Part shown: positions 8,482 through 18,088 of the stretch, piece after piece
Layout: every line of letters starts with the position of its first letter
How positions within the stretch are numbered: position 1 is the stretch's first letter
NCBI RefSeq assembly: GCF_038050405.1
Contig: NZ_CP150901.1
Coordinates: 434,001 to 498,000 of the forward strand
DNA length: 64,000 nucleotides
Reading direction: 5' to 3'
Source of the DNA: Paraburkholderia sp. IMGN_8
GTDB taxonomy: Bacteria > Pseudomonadota > Gammaproteobacteria > Burkholderiales > Burkholderiaceae
Translations under genes and position numbers: made by a program
The notes under the pieces: model-generated
Database searches by the model: none
What the model was told of the DNA's origin: nothing
The model's input: only the letters and a program-made list of their open reading frames with translations

Positions 8482-9039
8482 ATGGACGTGCCTACTCTCC
8501 TGGACTGCAACGGATTGCTGGCGGTATGGCGTCGCCTGACTGCGAGGGCGGAATTTGGTCAGCGGGAACCGTACGAGTTGGACGAGCGCGGTAAGGTGGT
8601 GATGAATTCGCTCCCGTCGGCAAGGCGCCAGATAGTGCTCACTGATATTTTCTGTCATGTGACCGAGCAGATTGGCCATCTTGCTGTCATGTCGGTACCC
8701 GTCGCCACTCCCTCCTTTGGCATCAGGGTCCCGGACGTCGTATGGATGCCATGCGACAAGTGGGAAGGTTTCGACCGCGACGACCCCGTGCCTTTCGTGC
8801 CCGACCTTTGTGTTGAGGTGCTTCTCGATAGCGACAGAACGCAGGACATAGACCGAAGGGTTAAAAGCTATCTGGAAGGCGGTGCCGCCGAGGTCATTGT
8901 TGTCGGCCAGCGCGGGCAGGTTGAATTCTGGGGAGCCACGGGCCGGCGACAAGCTTCAATGTTCGGGATAACGCTATCGCTTGACCGCATGTATTTCGAA
9001 GAAGGCGATGTGTCCTCCATTCCCAGCGTTCGTTGTTGA
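8482..9039 (+). CDS. Uma2-family (DUF820) putative restriction-endonuclease-fold protein
   Basis: A 185-residue protein with the Uma2 pattern: RVPDVVWMP, then PDLCVEVLLDSD, then R.VKSYLEGGAAEVIVV. In this family the PD..(D/E)xK-type residues lie in those strands (D in VPDVVW, E in CVEVL, and the K/Y of the following helix). Uma2 proteins have the nuclease fold but their cellular role is unknown; they are very numerous in cyanobacteria and scattered elsewhere. It stands alone here and could have been acquired horizontally. Confidence 0.75.
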   Translation: MDVPTLLDCNGLLAVWRRLTARAEFGQREPYELDERGKVVMNSLPSARRQIVLTDIFCHVTEQIGHLAVMSVPVATPSFGIRVPDVVWMPCDKWEGFDRDDPVPFVPDLCVEVLLDSDRTQDIDRRVKSYLEGGAAEVIVVGQRGQVEFWGATGRRQASMFGITLSLDRMYFEEGDVSSIPSVRC

Positions 9040-9366
9040 GAACGTATCATTCGCATGAGGTCCACACAGGGCGAACGTCACCAGCATTTCAACACGGCGA
9101 CTCGTTCGCTTGAATACTAGCGTAACCATCGTTCGACAAAGCCGCAGAGCGGGCTTGAAATTGGCTGCCGGTGGAACCAGCGAACGGGCTGCTTGGGTAC
9201 TCGCGGAATCGATGCCGCTCAGTTGCCGGGGCTAAGCCGCTTCGTCACTTCCTGCTGCGCCAGGCCACTGCAGCGACGCCAACGCGCCAACGTATCGCCT
9301 ACCGCGCAGTCTCTGTGGGTAGCGGCGAAAGCCTCCCGCTGTCATCCCCATTTCATTCGGCTCACC
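9040..9366. other. gene-free stretch before the acyltransferase gene
   Basis: No supported reading frame. The frame of the next gene is open back to 9193, but the acyltransferase homology begins at the ATG at 9367, so this DNA is treated as leader or promoter. Confidence 0.35.
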
Positions 9367-10077
9367 ATGCGCTCTACGTTCATCAAATGGCTGTTCATTG
9401 TCTGCCTGCTCGGCAGCGGGACGTTCTACTCGATAGGGATACTGATGCTATTCCCTTTCGTCGGAAGGTCCGGTCGCTACTGGCTTGCGGCGCAGTGGTG
9501 TCGTGCGATGGTTGCCGCGATGCGCTGGCTACCCGGCGTCACATGCTCGGTGGAGGGGCTCGAGCAGCTTCCGGCAGGGCCATCAATAATCTTGTGCCGT
9601 CATGAATCCACGTGGGAGACGCTGGCATTCCTCGCACTGTTTCCACGACGCATCAGCTTTGTGTTCAAGGAAGACCTTCTGCGTATTCCGTTCTTCGGAT
9701 GGGTGCTGCGTGGCCTCGACATGGTCAGCCTGAATCGTGGTTCGCCGCGCCAGGCCCATCTGGCAGTGACACAGGAGTGTGCCGAGCGGCTGGCAAAGGG
9801 CGACGTCGTAGTCATATTCCCGGAAGGCACCCGCGTGCCGCACGGGGCACCATTGAAACTGACGTCGGGTGGCATTCGTCTGGCATGCGCGACCGGCGCT
9901 CCGGTCGTCCCTGTCGTCCACAACGCCGGAAAAGTTTGGCCCGCGAAGGGATGGCCTGACAGGGTGGGGCACATCCGGGTGGTCGTCGGTCCCGCATTTT
10001 CACCCCAAGGCACCTCACAACAGGAATTGAGCCGGGCAGTCCACGACTGGATGAAAGCTGAGTTGCTGAGGCTCTGA
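9367..10077 (+). CDS. plsC: 1-acyl-sn-glycerol-3-phosphate acyltransferase family protein
   Basis: A 236-residue membrane-associated PlsC-type acyltransferase that would transfer an acyl chain to lysophosphatidate or a related acceptor. An N-terminal hydrophobic segment (residues ~5-30) anchors it. Motif I reads RHESTWE, so the usual HX4D is HX4E, a variant seen in a proteobacterial PlsC subgroup. Motif II covers FVFKEDLLRIPFFGW, motif III is FPEGTR, and motif IV includes APVVPVV. The ATG at 9367 starts where the homology starts, though the ribosome binding site is weak. No partner genes are adjacent. Confidence 0.88.
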   Translation: MRSTFIKWLFIVCLLGSGTFYSIGILMLFPFVGRSGRYWLAAQWCRAMVAAMRWLPGVTCSVEGLEQLPAGPSIILCRHESTWETLAFLALFPRRISFVFKEDLLRIPFFGWVLRGLDMVSLNRGSPRQAHLAVTQECAERLAKGDVVVIFPEGTRVPHGAPLKLTSGGIRLACATGAPVVPVVHNAGKVWPAKGWPDRVGHIRVVVGPAFSPQGTSQQELSRAVHDWMKAELLRL

Positions 10078-10267
10078 TGGCCTCCGCGCCAGGTGGCTTC
10101 CCCATATGCCGTTGTCAGCTTGGAGACCTTCGCTAATGCGTAGGTCTCCCGTTACCCAGCACCAAAAAATGAACTGATGGGCTCGGCGTGAAAAATGCCT
10201 TGGGCATTGGCGGCCCGCGAGCCGTTCGTGCAACACGGAAGACTGCGGCGACTACGAGCTGCAAGCG

Positions 10268-10807
10268 TCACGACTTCGACCTCGGCTCGGGCCAAGGCCA
10301 ACCTCTCTTCTCGTTGCGCACATCCGCCTCCACGGGCGGCACGGCCGTGACCGGTGCCTCGACCGGACTCGCCTCATCTGTGGCATCGTGCGACGGTTCA
10401 GCCAGAGCGCCCTTTTTAATATTCGAAAGCCCGGTCCCAAACCACTTCACTTTGTTCTGGACGTGGCTGATATACGCGTTCCAGCCGTCAGGGTTACCGT
10501 CAAAAAGGTTGTGCTGAACCGTTGACGCCAGTGCGTCCCGGTTGAGCTCCGCCTCTAGCAGCTCCCTTGGCCACAGGAAGAACGCGCTGGTGACGCGTTT
10601 GGTGAATTCGGCCACCGTCATTTTTGGCGCAATCGCCCGGAGGAACTCAAAGTCCTGCAATGAATCCTCCTCATGCGCAAGCTGCACCACCAGTGCGCCC
10701 GGGCGACTCGTCTTGGCTAAACAGTTCAAAGCGTCAAGAATGTCGCCAAGGTGAAGCAGCAGTTCTCGTCTATCAAACCGGTCGTCCATTGCAGTGTGTC
10801 CGTTCAT
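10268..10807 (-). CDS. hypothetical protein with Pro/Glu-rich tail
   Basis: A 179-residue protein. The ATG at 10807 follows AGGGA at proper spacing; the frame is open to 10876. The N-terminal ~130 residues are helical and soluble (LLLHLGDILDALNCLAKTS, PKMTVAEFTKRVTSAFFLW, NPDGWNAYISHVQNKVKWF). The last ~45 are Ala/Pro/Glu-rich and end in a basic stretch. No domain is recognised. It lies between plsC and the second phasin, converging on plsC. Confidence 0.6.
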   Translation of the reverse strand: MNGHTAMDDRFDRRELLLHLGDILDALNCLAKTSRPGALVVQLAHEEDSLQDFEFLRAIAPKMTVAEFTKRVTSAFFLWPRELLEAELNRDALASTVQHNLFDGNPDGWNAYISHVQNKVKWFGTGLSNIKKGALAEPSHDATDEASPVEAPVTAVPPVEADVRNEKRGWPWPEPRSKS

Positions 10808-11091
10808 TTTGTCCCTGGCTGGAAACGCCCTGTTTCGGCGCAACGCCTCGTCCAGTCGCCTCATATTCCGGCGCATCTTCGTCGAACAGGTCGACGTATT
10901 CTGATTGCAAGATAGCAGCAGCGCTGTCAGCTACCGGCGAGCCGGCGTCGCTGTTCGGGGCGCCGTCCACGCGCCTGAACGCCTCAAACTTGTTGAGTCA
11001 CGGTCGGTGCGTAATCACTAAGCACGGTATTCGCTCAATGCAACGATGTTTGGCATTCGTCGCTTCTCAATACATCGGCTGCAGGAAGTAG

Positions 11092-11115
11092 AAATGCGAA
11101 CCTAAGTTCGCATTT
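11092..11115 (-). terminator. rho-independent terminator of the second phasin gene
   Basis: A perfect ten-base stem (AAATGCGAAC at 11092-11101 with GTTCGCATTT at 11106-11115) with a CTAA loop lies 35 bases beyond the phasin stop codon. The stem ends in T residues on the minus strand. It is less T-rich than the first phasin's terminator but equally placed. Confidence 0.75.
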
Positions 11116-11150
11116 GTCGATACAGAAGGTCTGTGGGAGACGAAGCAGTC

Positions 11151-11645
11151 TTATTGAACGGCGGATACGGTCGACACGAACTGCTTTGCGGCCTTGTTGG
11201 CCGATTCATAGGTGGCATTAGCTGCGGAGAAGGCCGAGTTCCATGCTGCAACGGCCGATTCACTTCCTGCAGGGGCATTCTTCGTGAGGTTTTCGACGAA
11301 CCCTTGCGCATCTCGTTGGAATTGCTGGACCTGCGTTGTCGCGGCGGCCGAGAATCCGCTCTGAACTCCGGACACGATTTCGTGAACTTGGCGGCCGTAC
11401 GCTGCCACCTTTTCCGCAACAGGCCGAGACAGGCTTGCTGGCAGCGCGAACAGTTCACTCGGGTTGCTGACTGAAAGTGCCTTGGTCAGGATTTCCTGGT
11501 TTTCGGCGAGAGTCGCTTTGCCAATCTGCAAATTTAACACAACCAGCTTTTCGAAGCCTTCAAAGGCCTTGTTCGTCAGGCCGAAAAGCGTTTCGAGGCC
11601 GGCTTGCTGGGCGGCAACCAGTTGTTGGGGGGTAAGAGTGCTCAT
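11151..11645 (-). CDS. phaP: phasin family protein, second paralogue
   Basis: A 164-residue phasin with the same start pattern as the protein at 5097 ([40 protein letters not shown]). The ATG at 11645 is chosen because GGAG lies seven bases upstream and the homology begins there. It lacks the charged C-terminal tail of the longer paralogue. The granule-coating role is inferred from the family; the PHA synthase genes are not in this window. Confidence 0.92.
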   Translation of the reverse strand: MSTLTPQQLVAAQQAGLETLFGLTNKAFEGFEKLVVLNLQIGKATLAENQEILTKALSVSNPSELFALPASLSRPVAEKVAAYGRQVHEIVSGVQSGFSAAATTQVQQFQRDAQGFVENLTKNAPAGSESAVAAWNSAFSAANATYESANKAAKQFVSTVSAVQ

Positions 11646-11824
11646 CACTGCTCCGAAGGGGTAAGGCGGCAAGTGCGAGGGGCTCTGAGTGAAAACAAAA
11701 TCCACGCGCCGCGAGGGCCGAAGGCCAATTGCTGCAATGCAACAAAACTCATTGTACGGGGGAATACCTGGAAGTCAATCAGTTTCGCCACGACATCGAC
11801 GTGGCAAGTTTGCGGTTGTACCTG

Positions 11825-12441
11825 GTACCGGCACAACTGGTGCCAGTCAAAGAGCTCGTCCGCGGTCTGATTGCCGCCTCTGCCGACGATGCGGCTTTGT
11901 CATGGCCGAGCGCGTCGGCGGCTCCCTTGCCGGCTTCGAGCCGCTCATGAACGAAACGGCGCCGCAGCTCGGAATGAAACATACCCACTACTCGACGCCG
12001 TCGGGCGTTACGACTCCGGGAAATTACTCGACCGCTCACGACCTTTCCCCGTTGGCCTTGCGTCTCACCAAGGACTTCCCGGAGTACTACGCCTTCTCAT
12101 CGGAGCAGCATTTCGCATTCGGCAAGTTCGAGAAGCGAAACAAGAACTGGCTGCTTGGAAAGGACCCTTCGGTCGATGGCATGAAGACGGGCCATACCCA
12201 AGCGGCCGGCTACTGCATCGTCGCAACCGCGAAGAGAAAACAGGCGTCTCCCCACGTGACAAGACGAGTCTTTGCTGTGCTGCTGGGTGCACCAACGGCT
12301 AGTGACCGGATAACGGGTGCCGGTAGCCTGTTGAACTACGCGTTCTCAGAATACAAGGACTATCCAATCAACGACGGCACCGGACCGCACGTGGTCACCC
12401 GCATGTCTGAGCCGAGCCTCGCGCAGTTGAACGGAACCTGA
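11825..12441 (+). pseudogene. D-alanyl-D-alanine carboxypeptidase (PBP5/6 type) remnant
   Basis: This is a decayed penicillin-binding protein. The stretch VPVKELVRGLIAASADDAA (second frame, ~11825-11900) matches the region holding the SxN motif. The frame then shifts near 11895 and continues as AERVGGSLAGFEPLMNETA through HTHYSTPSGV to the KTG box in DGMKTGHTQAAGY. The N-terminal third with the signal peptide and the catalytic SxxK is absent, and the expected SGN is degraded to SAD. With a frameshift, a missing active serine and no upstream start, it cannot be functional. Confidence 0.85.
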
Positions 12442-12573
12442 AGGCGTGAATACCTGGAGCGTGTCGGTCCTTCCCTGCTCGATGACATCCGCGTCCTATC
12501 GCGTTACCGAGGAAGCGGCCCAGCGTAGAATCTCTCGGTCTCGCAGGCGCTAAGACTTGTCACAGGACCAGAT

Positions 12574-13485
12574 ATGGAAATCAAGTGGATTGAAGACTTC
12601 ATCGCGCTTGCCCGATATCAAAGCTTTTCACGGGCAGCGGAATTTCGGAATGTGACACAGTCTGGTTTTAGCCGGCGAATCCAGTCGCTTGAGCAATGGG
12701 TGGGCGCTGACCTCATCGACCGGAGCAGTTTTCCCCCGACGCTAACGCCAGCAGGGCGACTGTTCCAGGAAGCAGCGGAAGACATTCTCGAAAAGCTTTT
12801 CGATACGCGGGCCATCATCCGCACCGAGCAACGAATGGCCGGCAAAGGCCTGCAGATTGCGGCCGGCCACACAATCGCGCTGAGCTTTCTGCCTGCATGG
12901 TTGAAGACTCTCACCGCACATTTTGGCGAGGTACGCGCTCGGGTTATTCCGACCAACGTGCACGATTCGATTCTGATGCTCGTCAACGGTAACTGCGAAC
13001 TGATGTTTGCGTATCACCATCCAGAGTTGCCGCTGCATCTGGACTCGGCGCGATACCAGCATCTAACCGTAGGCGTCGACACGTTCATGCCTGTGTGCCG
13101 CCCCAATGAACGCTCAGCCCCTGCGTTCCGGTTGCCGGGAACGGCGAACCGTCCGCTCCCACTCATCTCCTATACGGAAACCAGCTATTTCGGCCGCTGC
13201 CTCGCGCTACTTCTTGGGCAAGCAACTGCTGCCCCAGTGCTGCAGCTTCATTACGAGTCGGACATGGCGGAAGTGCTGAAGAAGCTCGTGATGGAAGGCG
13301 AAGGGGTCGCATGGCTGCCCAAAAGTTCCATCATTAGTGAACTCGAGTCTGGCGAACTGGTCCCCGCTGGGCGCTCCGAATGGCATCTCGAGGTCGAGCT
13401 ACGCGTGTACCGCGATGCCTCGAATCGTAGCGAGTTTCTGGAAAAGCTCTGGGGGCATATTCGCGCGGCTTCGCAGCCCTCCTGA
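12574..13485 (+). CDS. LysR-family transcriptional regulator
   Basis: A 303-residue LysR regulator with an N-terminal winged helix (FIALARYQSFSRAAEFRNVTQ, SRRIQSLEQWVGADLIDR) and a C-terminal periplasmic-binding-type effector domain. It lies 179 bases upstream of the transporter gene on the same strand, not divergent as many LysR genes are. The likely targets are the aspartate transporter-racemase-aspartase genes downstream; the effector is probably an acidic amino acid. That link is inference from position. Confidence 0.9.
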   Translation: MEIKWIEDFIALARYQSFSRAAEFRNVTQSGFSRRIQSLEQWVGADLIDRSSFPPTLTPAGRLFQEAAEDILEKLFDTRAIIRTEQRMAGKGLQIAAGHTIALSFLPAWLKTLTAHFGEVRARVIPTNVHDSILMLVNGNCELMFAYHHPELPLHLDSARYQHLTVGVDTFMPVCRPNERSAPAFRLPGTANRPLPLISYTETSYFGRCLALLLGQATAAPVLQLHYESDMAEVLKKLVMEGEGVAWLPKSSIISELESGELVPAGRSEWHLEVELRVYRDASNRSEFLEKLWGHIRAASQPS

Positions 13486-13664
13486 TAGGGTTTTCACGGG
13501 TTATGCCAAACTCGCATAGGCACATGCAGTAATAGCATCGACGTATTTTTGAGGTTCCTTAACATCCGTCCATACACAAAAACCGGCTGATTCAGCGACG
13601 TTTTTGCCATTCATGCGCACGGCGGTACAGTCGACCGCCGTCCGCCATTCCTGGACGGATTCAA

Positions 13665-14954
13665 ATGAAGAATCGCCTCACACTCTATATTTTTGTCGGC
13701 ATGCTGCTCGGCGTGGTCGTCGGCTACATCTGTCATCGGTCTGTTGCGGATGCGGCAGAAGCGAAGGCCATCGCCGGCTACTTCTCAATCATCACGGATA
13801 TCTTTCTTCGTCTCGTGAAGATGATTATCGCGCCGCTGGTCTTTGCGACGTTGGTGTCCGGCCTTGCCGGCATGGCGGGGACAAGCGACGTGCGCCGAAT
13901 CGGGTTCAGGTCAGTGGGATGGTTCCTTTGCGCGTCTTTGCTGTCCCTCGCCCTCGGTCTTGTCCTGGCGAACCTATTTCAACCAGGCGCAGGGCTACAT
14001 ATGGTGCAGACCAGCGCTGACGTGACGACAGGTTTGAATACCGCCGGCCTGAACTTCAAAGACTTCGTGACCCATGCGTTTCCGACCAGCATCATTGACG
14101 CGATGGCCCGAAACGATATCCTGCAAATCCTCGTTTTCTCCGTGCTGTTCGGCGTCGTACTGAGCGTCATCAAGACCGACCCGCGTGTGGCACCTCTGGT
14201 CGCTGGCGTAGATGCTCTCGTCCCAGCCATGCTGAAGCTGACAGACTATGTGATGCGTCTCGCGCCGATTGGTGTGTTCGGTGCGCTGGCCTCGGCGATT
14301 ACTGTACATGGCCTGGATGTGCTGACCACGTACGGCAAACTCATCGGCAGCTTCTATGTGGGTCTCGTGCTTCTTTGGACGCTTCTCATCCTTGTTGGCT
14401 ATTTCTTTCTCGGGAAGCAGATTTGGACGCTGCTGAAGGCAATTCGCGAACCCGCGATGCTCGCGTTTTCGACAGCGAGTAGCGAGGCGGCTTACCCCCG
14501 CTTGACCGAAAAGCTTGAAGAGTTCGGGGTCGACAAAAAGGTTGTTGGGTTCACCTTGCCGCTTGGATACGCGTTCAATCTGGACGGCTCGATGATGTAC
14601 CAGGCATTCGCTGCGATTTTCATCGCACAGGCTTTCGGCATCGACATGCCGCTGGGCGCACAAATCATGATGTTGCTCGTACTCATGGTTAGCAGCAAGG
14701 GGATGGCAGGTGTCGCCCGAGGCTCGGTGGTCGTGGTTGCTGCTGTTGCACCGATGTTCCATCTGCCGCCATCCGGAGTCGTGCTCATCCTCGCCATCGA
14801 CCAGGTTCTCGACATGGGGCGAACCGCCACAAACGTGATTGGCAACAGCATCGCAACGGCCGTCATCGCGAAGTGGGAGGCCAAGCGCTCAGCCAAGCAT
14901 GCGAAACGCGCCAGCGACGTTGCCTTCGTTCAACTGCAAGGCGAGACGAAATGA
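13665..14954 (+). CDS. gltP: dicarboxylate/amino acid:proton symporter (GltP/DctA superfamily)
   Basis: A 429-residue SLC1-family carrier with eight predicted membrane helices and two re-entrant hairpins. HP1 contains the serine-rich FSTASSEAAYP, TM7 has NLDGSMMYQAF (equivalent of NMDGT), and TM8 has DMGRTATNVIGNS, where the Arg binds the side-chain carboxylate of aspartate or glutamate. The Asn in VIGNS, where sodium-coupled members have Asp, is also found in the proton-coupled E. coli GltP. The ATGA overlap with the racemase gene shows a tight operon. Aspartate is the likely substrate from context. Confidence 0.9.
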   Translation: MKNRLTLYIFVGMLLGVVVGYICHRSVADAAEAKAIAGYFSIITDIFLRLVKMIIAPLVFATLVSGLAGMAGTSDVRRIGFRSVGWFLCASLLSLALGLVLANLFQPGAGLHMVQTSADVTTGLNTAGLNFKDFVTHAFPTSIIDAMARNDILQILVFSVLFGVVLSVIKTDPRVAPLVAGVDALVPAMLKLTDYVMRLAPIGVFGALASAITVHGLDVLTTYGKLIGSFYVGLVLLWTLLILVGYFFLGKQIWTLLKAIREPAMLAFSTASSEAAYPRLTEKLEEFGVDKKVVGFTLPLGYAFNLDGSMMYQAFAAIFIAQAFGIDMPLGAQIMMLLVLMVSSKGMAGVARGSVVVVAAVAPMFHLPPSGVVLILAIDQVLDMGRTATNVIGNSIATAVIAKWEAKRSAKHAKRASDVAFVQLQGETK

Positions 14955-16420
14955 AAGAAGTGAAGGAAAAGAACGTGCGCAAGTTCGGGGTTGTGGGCGG
15001 CTTGGGGCCTCTGGCGAGCGCGGACGTATTCTTCAAGCTCGTTAAATCGACTCCCGCAACCAGCGACGCGGAGCACTTCAACGTGGTATTCGAGCAGCAT
15101 CCTTTCGGCAACTCGGGTACTGGGACTGAGGCTACGACGCAACGGAAGCTGTATATCTTCGACCTGATTAGCCGCTTCGAAAAGCAGGGTGTGACGACGG
15201 TTGTGCTTCCTTGCTTCCTCAGTCACACGTTTATCGATGAGCTGAAGGCAAATTCGCCGCTTCAGATTGTCGACATGGTTGAGGCTGTTCGCAGCCACGT
15301 TCAGCGGAAATTTCCTGCCGTGCGTCGAATCGGCGTCCTTGCGTCCGACTACACGCGTCGGAAAGGGCTGTTCGAGAAGTATTTTTCGGCGCCTGAATTT
15401 GAGATTGTTTATCCCACCCTGAGAGACAACCTCGACCTCGTCACGGAGGCCGTCTATGGGCCTAAGGGCGTAAAGAGCGGAAACTTGAGTGGCCGACCGG
15501 TGGAGCTTTTGCGCGAGGCGTGTGAGGACCTCATCTCACAGGGCGTCAACATCATTGTCCCGGCTCTGACCGAAATCGCTCTGGTAGCCGAGGAGATTGG
15601 TCCGCTGCAGGTGCCGCTAGTCGATTCGAATCTGGCATATGCACAATACGTCGTATCGGGCCAGTATTCTTCGCCCGAAACGCTGTTCAAGGTCGGTGTG
15701 GTCGGCGGGGTAGGACCAGCGGCAACCGTCGATTTCATCCACAAGATAGTGCGCAACACACCCGCTAAACGGGACCAGGACCACATCAAACTGTTGGTCG
15801 AGCAGAACCCGCAGATACCGGACCGCACAGAAAGCCTGATTGGCGACGGACCTGACCCGACCATCTCCCTTTACGCGACATGCAAAAAGCTCGAATCGGG
15901 AGACGCGGACATCATTGCTATTCCATGTAACACCGCTCACGCGTTCGTCGAGCGTATTCAGCCGTATCTCAGCATACCTATCGTGAACATGCTGACGGTT
16001 ACTGTCCGCTACCTCCGCGAGACCTTTCCCTCACTGCGTTCCGTCGGCGTGCTGGCGACCTCGGGTACGGTCGAAAGCGGTGTCTACGAAAAGGCGCTCA
16101 CCTCACAAGGGTTACAGGAGGTCGTTCCGGGCCCGACTTTGCAGGCACGAGTTATGGACGCAATTTACGGCAAGGAAGGCGCGAAAGCAGGGTTCACGAC
16201 CGGGCAGTGCCAGTCCGATATCGCTGCTGCGATTGACGGACTTATTTCCCAAGGCGTAGAAGTTGTCATCCTTGGCTGCACCGAGCTGCCGCTGCTACTT
16301 CCGCAGGCGGATTTCGTCGGGTCGAGTGGCACGTCCGTCCGCCTGGTGGACCCCACAGACGTACTTGCCCGGCAGTGTGTTGCGTACGCAACTGCGGCAG
16401 CGGAATCGCAACGCGGCTAA
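14951..16420 (+). CDS. tandem aspartate/glutamate racemase fusion protein
   Basis: At 489 residues this is twice the usual ~240 for an aspartate/glutamate racemase, and it contains two homologous halves: KFGVVGGLGPLASADVFFKL from residue 11 and KVGVVGGVGPAATVDFIHKI from residue 247. The second half keeps both catalytic cysteines (Cys326 in IPCNTAH, Cys443 in LGCTELP). The first half keeps one (Cys88 in LPCFLSH), but the second position is Ala205 (VPALTEI), so it is probably catalytically dead or altered. The start ATG overlaps the transporter stop. Next to aspartase, racemization of aspartate is the likely reaction; glutamate cannot be excluded. Confidence 0.88.
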   Translation: MKEVKEKNVRKFGVVGGLGPLASADVFFKLVKSTPATSDAEHFNVVFEQHPFGNSGTGTEATTQRKLYIFDLISRFEKQGVTTVVLPCFLSHTFIDELKANSPLQIVDMVEAVRSHVQRKFPAVRRIGVLASDYTRRKGLFEKYFSAPEFEIVYPTLRDNLDLVTEAVYGPKGVKSGNLSGRPVELLREACEDLISQGVNIIVPALTEIALVAEEIGPLQVPLVDSNLAYAQYVVSGQYSSPETLFKVGVVGGVGPAATVDFIHKIVRNTPAKRDQDHIKLLVEQNPQIPDRTESLIGDGPDPTISLYATCKKLESGDADIIAIPCNTAHAFVERIQPYLSIPIVNMLTVTVRYLRETFPSLRSVGVLATSGTVESGVYEKALTSQGLQEVVPGPTLQARVMDAIYGKEGAKAGFTTGQCQSDIAAAIDGLISQGVEVVILGCTELPLLLPQADFVGSSGTSVRLVDPTDVLARQCVAYATAAAESQRG

Positions 16421-16511
16421 GCGCCCGACCAAATCATTCATCCCCCGACCCCGTGACGTACATGCGCGTCGGGTGTCGAACATCGCCCGTATTTTTTCTA
16501 TCAAGGAAGCT

Positions 16512-17930
16512 ATGCCCACGGCCATCGAACGCATCGAACACGACCTCCTCGGCGACCTCGCCGTACCTGCGGCAGCCTACTATGGCGTCCACACGCTGCG
16601 CGCACTGGAGAATTTCCCCATCACAGGAATTCCTATCTCGGCTTATCCGAATCTCATCAACGCGCTTGCGAATGTTAAAGAGGCGGCTGCGCTAGCGAAT
16701 CACGACCTTGGGCTTCTCAACGAGCTCAAGATGGCGGCTATTGTGCAAGCCTGCAGGCAGGTCCGTTCCGGTGTCGCACACGAGCACTTTGTCGTAGACG
16801 TCATTCAGGGCGGTGCCGGCACCTCAACCAACATGAACGCAAATGAGGTCATTGCCAATCTTGCTCTTGAGCACCTCGGGCACGAACGAGGCGAGTACCA
16901 CATCCTTCATCCCAATGAGGACGTCAACCTCGGGCAAAGCACGAACGATGTATACCCGACTGCATTGAAAATCGCGACGCACGCGGGAATCATGCAACTG
17001 GTAGACGCAATGGCCGTGCTCCGAGCATCGTTCGAACGCAAGGCCGAAGAGTTCAAGGACGACCTGAAGATTGGGCGAACTCAACTGCAGGATGCAGTTC
17101 CCATGACGTTGGGACAGGAGTTCAGCACGTTTGCTGTCATGCTCGGCGAAGACGAGGAGCGTCTCAGGGAAGCATCAAAGTTGATTTGTGAGATTAACCT
17201 GGGCGCAACAGCCATTGGAACGGGCATCAACACGCATCCCGAGTATGCACAACTCGTATGCCGACACCTGAGCGACGTAACCGGTATTCCGTTGACTACG
17301 TCTCCAAACCTGGTCGAAGCGACGCAGGATGTCGGGTCATTTGTGCAACTGTCTGGCGTGTTGAAGCGCGTTGCGGTGAAGCTTTCGAAGACGTGCAACG
17401 ACCTCCGACTCCTTTCAAGCGGCCCCCGCGCAGGTCTTGGGGAAATCAATCTGCCACCGGTTCAGGCCGGCTCCAGCATCATGCCGGGCAAGGTCAACCC
17501 AGTCATACCCGAGGTCGTCAATCAGATAGCGTTTGAGGTCATCGGTAATGACGTGACCGTCAGCTTTGCCGCAGAGGCCGGGCAGCTTCAACTCAACGCG
17601 TTCGAGCCAATCATCGCGCACAGCCTCTTCAAGAGTGTCGCCCATCTGCGGGCAGGATGTTTGACGCTGGCGTCCAGATGTGTCGACGGAATCACAGCCA
17701 ATCGGGATCGGCTGCGCTCAATCGTCGAAAATTCGATTGGAATCGTGACAGCGCTTAACCCATACATTGGGTATGCGCATGCGACGGAGGTTGCACAGGA
17801 AGCCCTTGCATCCGGTCGAAGCGTGGCGGAGATAGTGATTAGCAAAGGGCTATTGAGTCAATCTCAGCTCAACGAGATTTTGCAGCCCGCCATGCTGACC
17901 CAGCCAAGGAAAGCCGCGTCGGCTGCTTAA
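16512..17930 (+). CDS. aspA: aspartate ammonia-lyase
   Basis: A 472-residue class II fumarase/aspartase. It should deaminate L-aspartate to fumarate and ammonia. The superfamily signature SSIMPGKVNPVIPEVVNQ is intact, as are NEDVNLGQSTNDVYPTA and GRTQLQDAVPMTLGQEF, and these favour aspartase over fumarase. An AAGGAAG site precedes the ATG at 16512. The frame is open from 16263, but that part overlaps the racemase gene in another frame. It lies 91 bases after the racemase and completes a route from either aspartate enantiomer to the TCA cycle. Confidence 0.95.
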   Translation: MPTAIERIEHDLLGDLAVPAAAYYGVHTLRALENFPITGIPISAYPNLINALANVKEAAALANHDLGLLNELKMAAIVQACRQVRSGVAHEHFVVDVIQGGAGTSTNMNANEVIANLALEHLGHERGEYHILHPNEDVNLGQSTNDVYPTALKIATHAGIMQLVDAMAVLRASFERKAEEFKDDLKIGRTQLQDAVPMTLGQEFSTFAVMLGEDEERLREASKLICEINLGATAIGTGINTHPEYAQLVCRHLSDVTGIPLTTSPNLVEATQDVGSFVQLSGVLKRVAVKLSKTCNDLRLLSSGPRAGLGEINLPPVQAGSSIMPGKVNPVIPEVVNQIAFEVIGNDVTVSFAAEAGQLQLNAFEPIIAHSLFKSVAHLRAGCLTLASRCVDGITANRDRLRSIVENSIGIVTALNPYIGYAHATEVAQEALASGRSVAEIVISKGLLSQSQLNEILQPAMLTQPRKAASAA

Positions 17931-18088
17931 AGAATAGTCAACCGGGGCGCGTGGCTCGTTCCGGTCATCGACTTTAAGAATTCCGACCGGGGCGCTGCTG
18001 GGAGCAAGTCTCACGGGGCCTTTGTACGCTTCGTCATATTGTCCGCCGGTAACATGCCCGGCAAGGCCTCGACAAAAAAATCTGCTTG

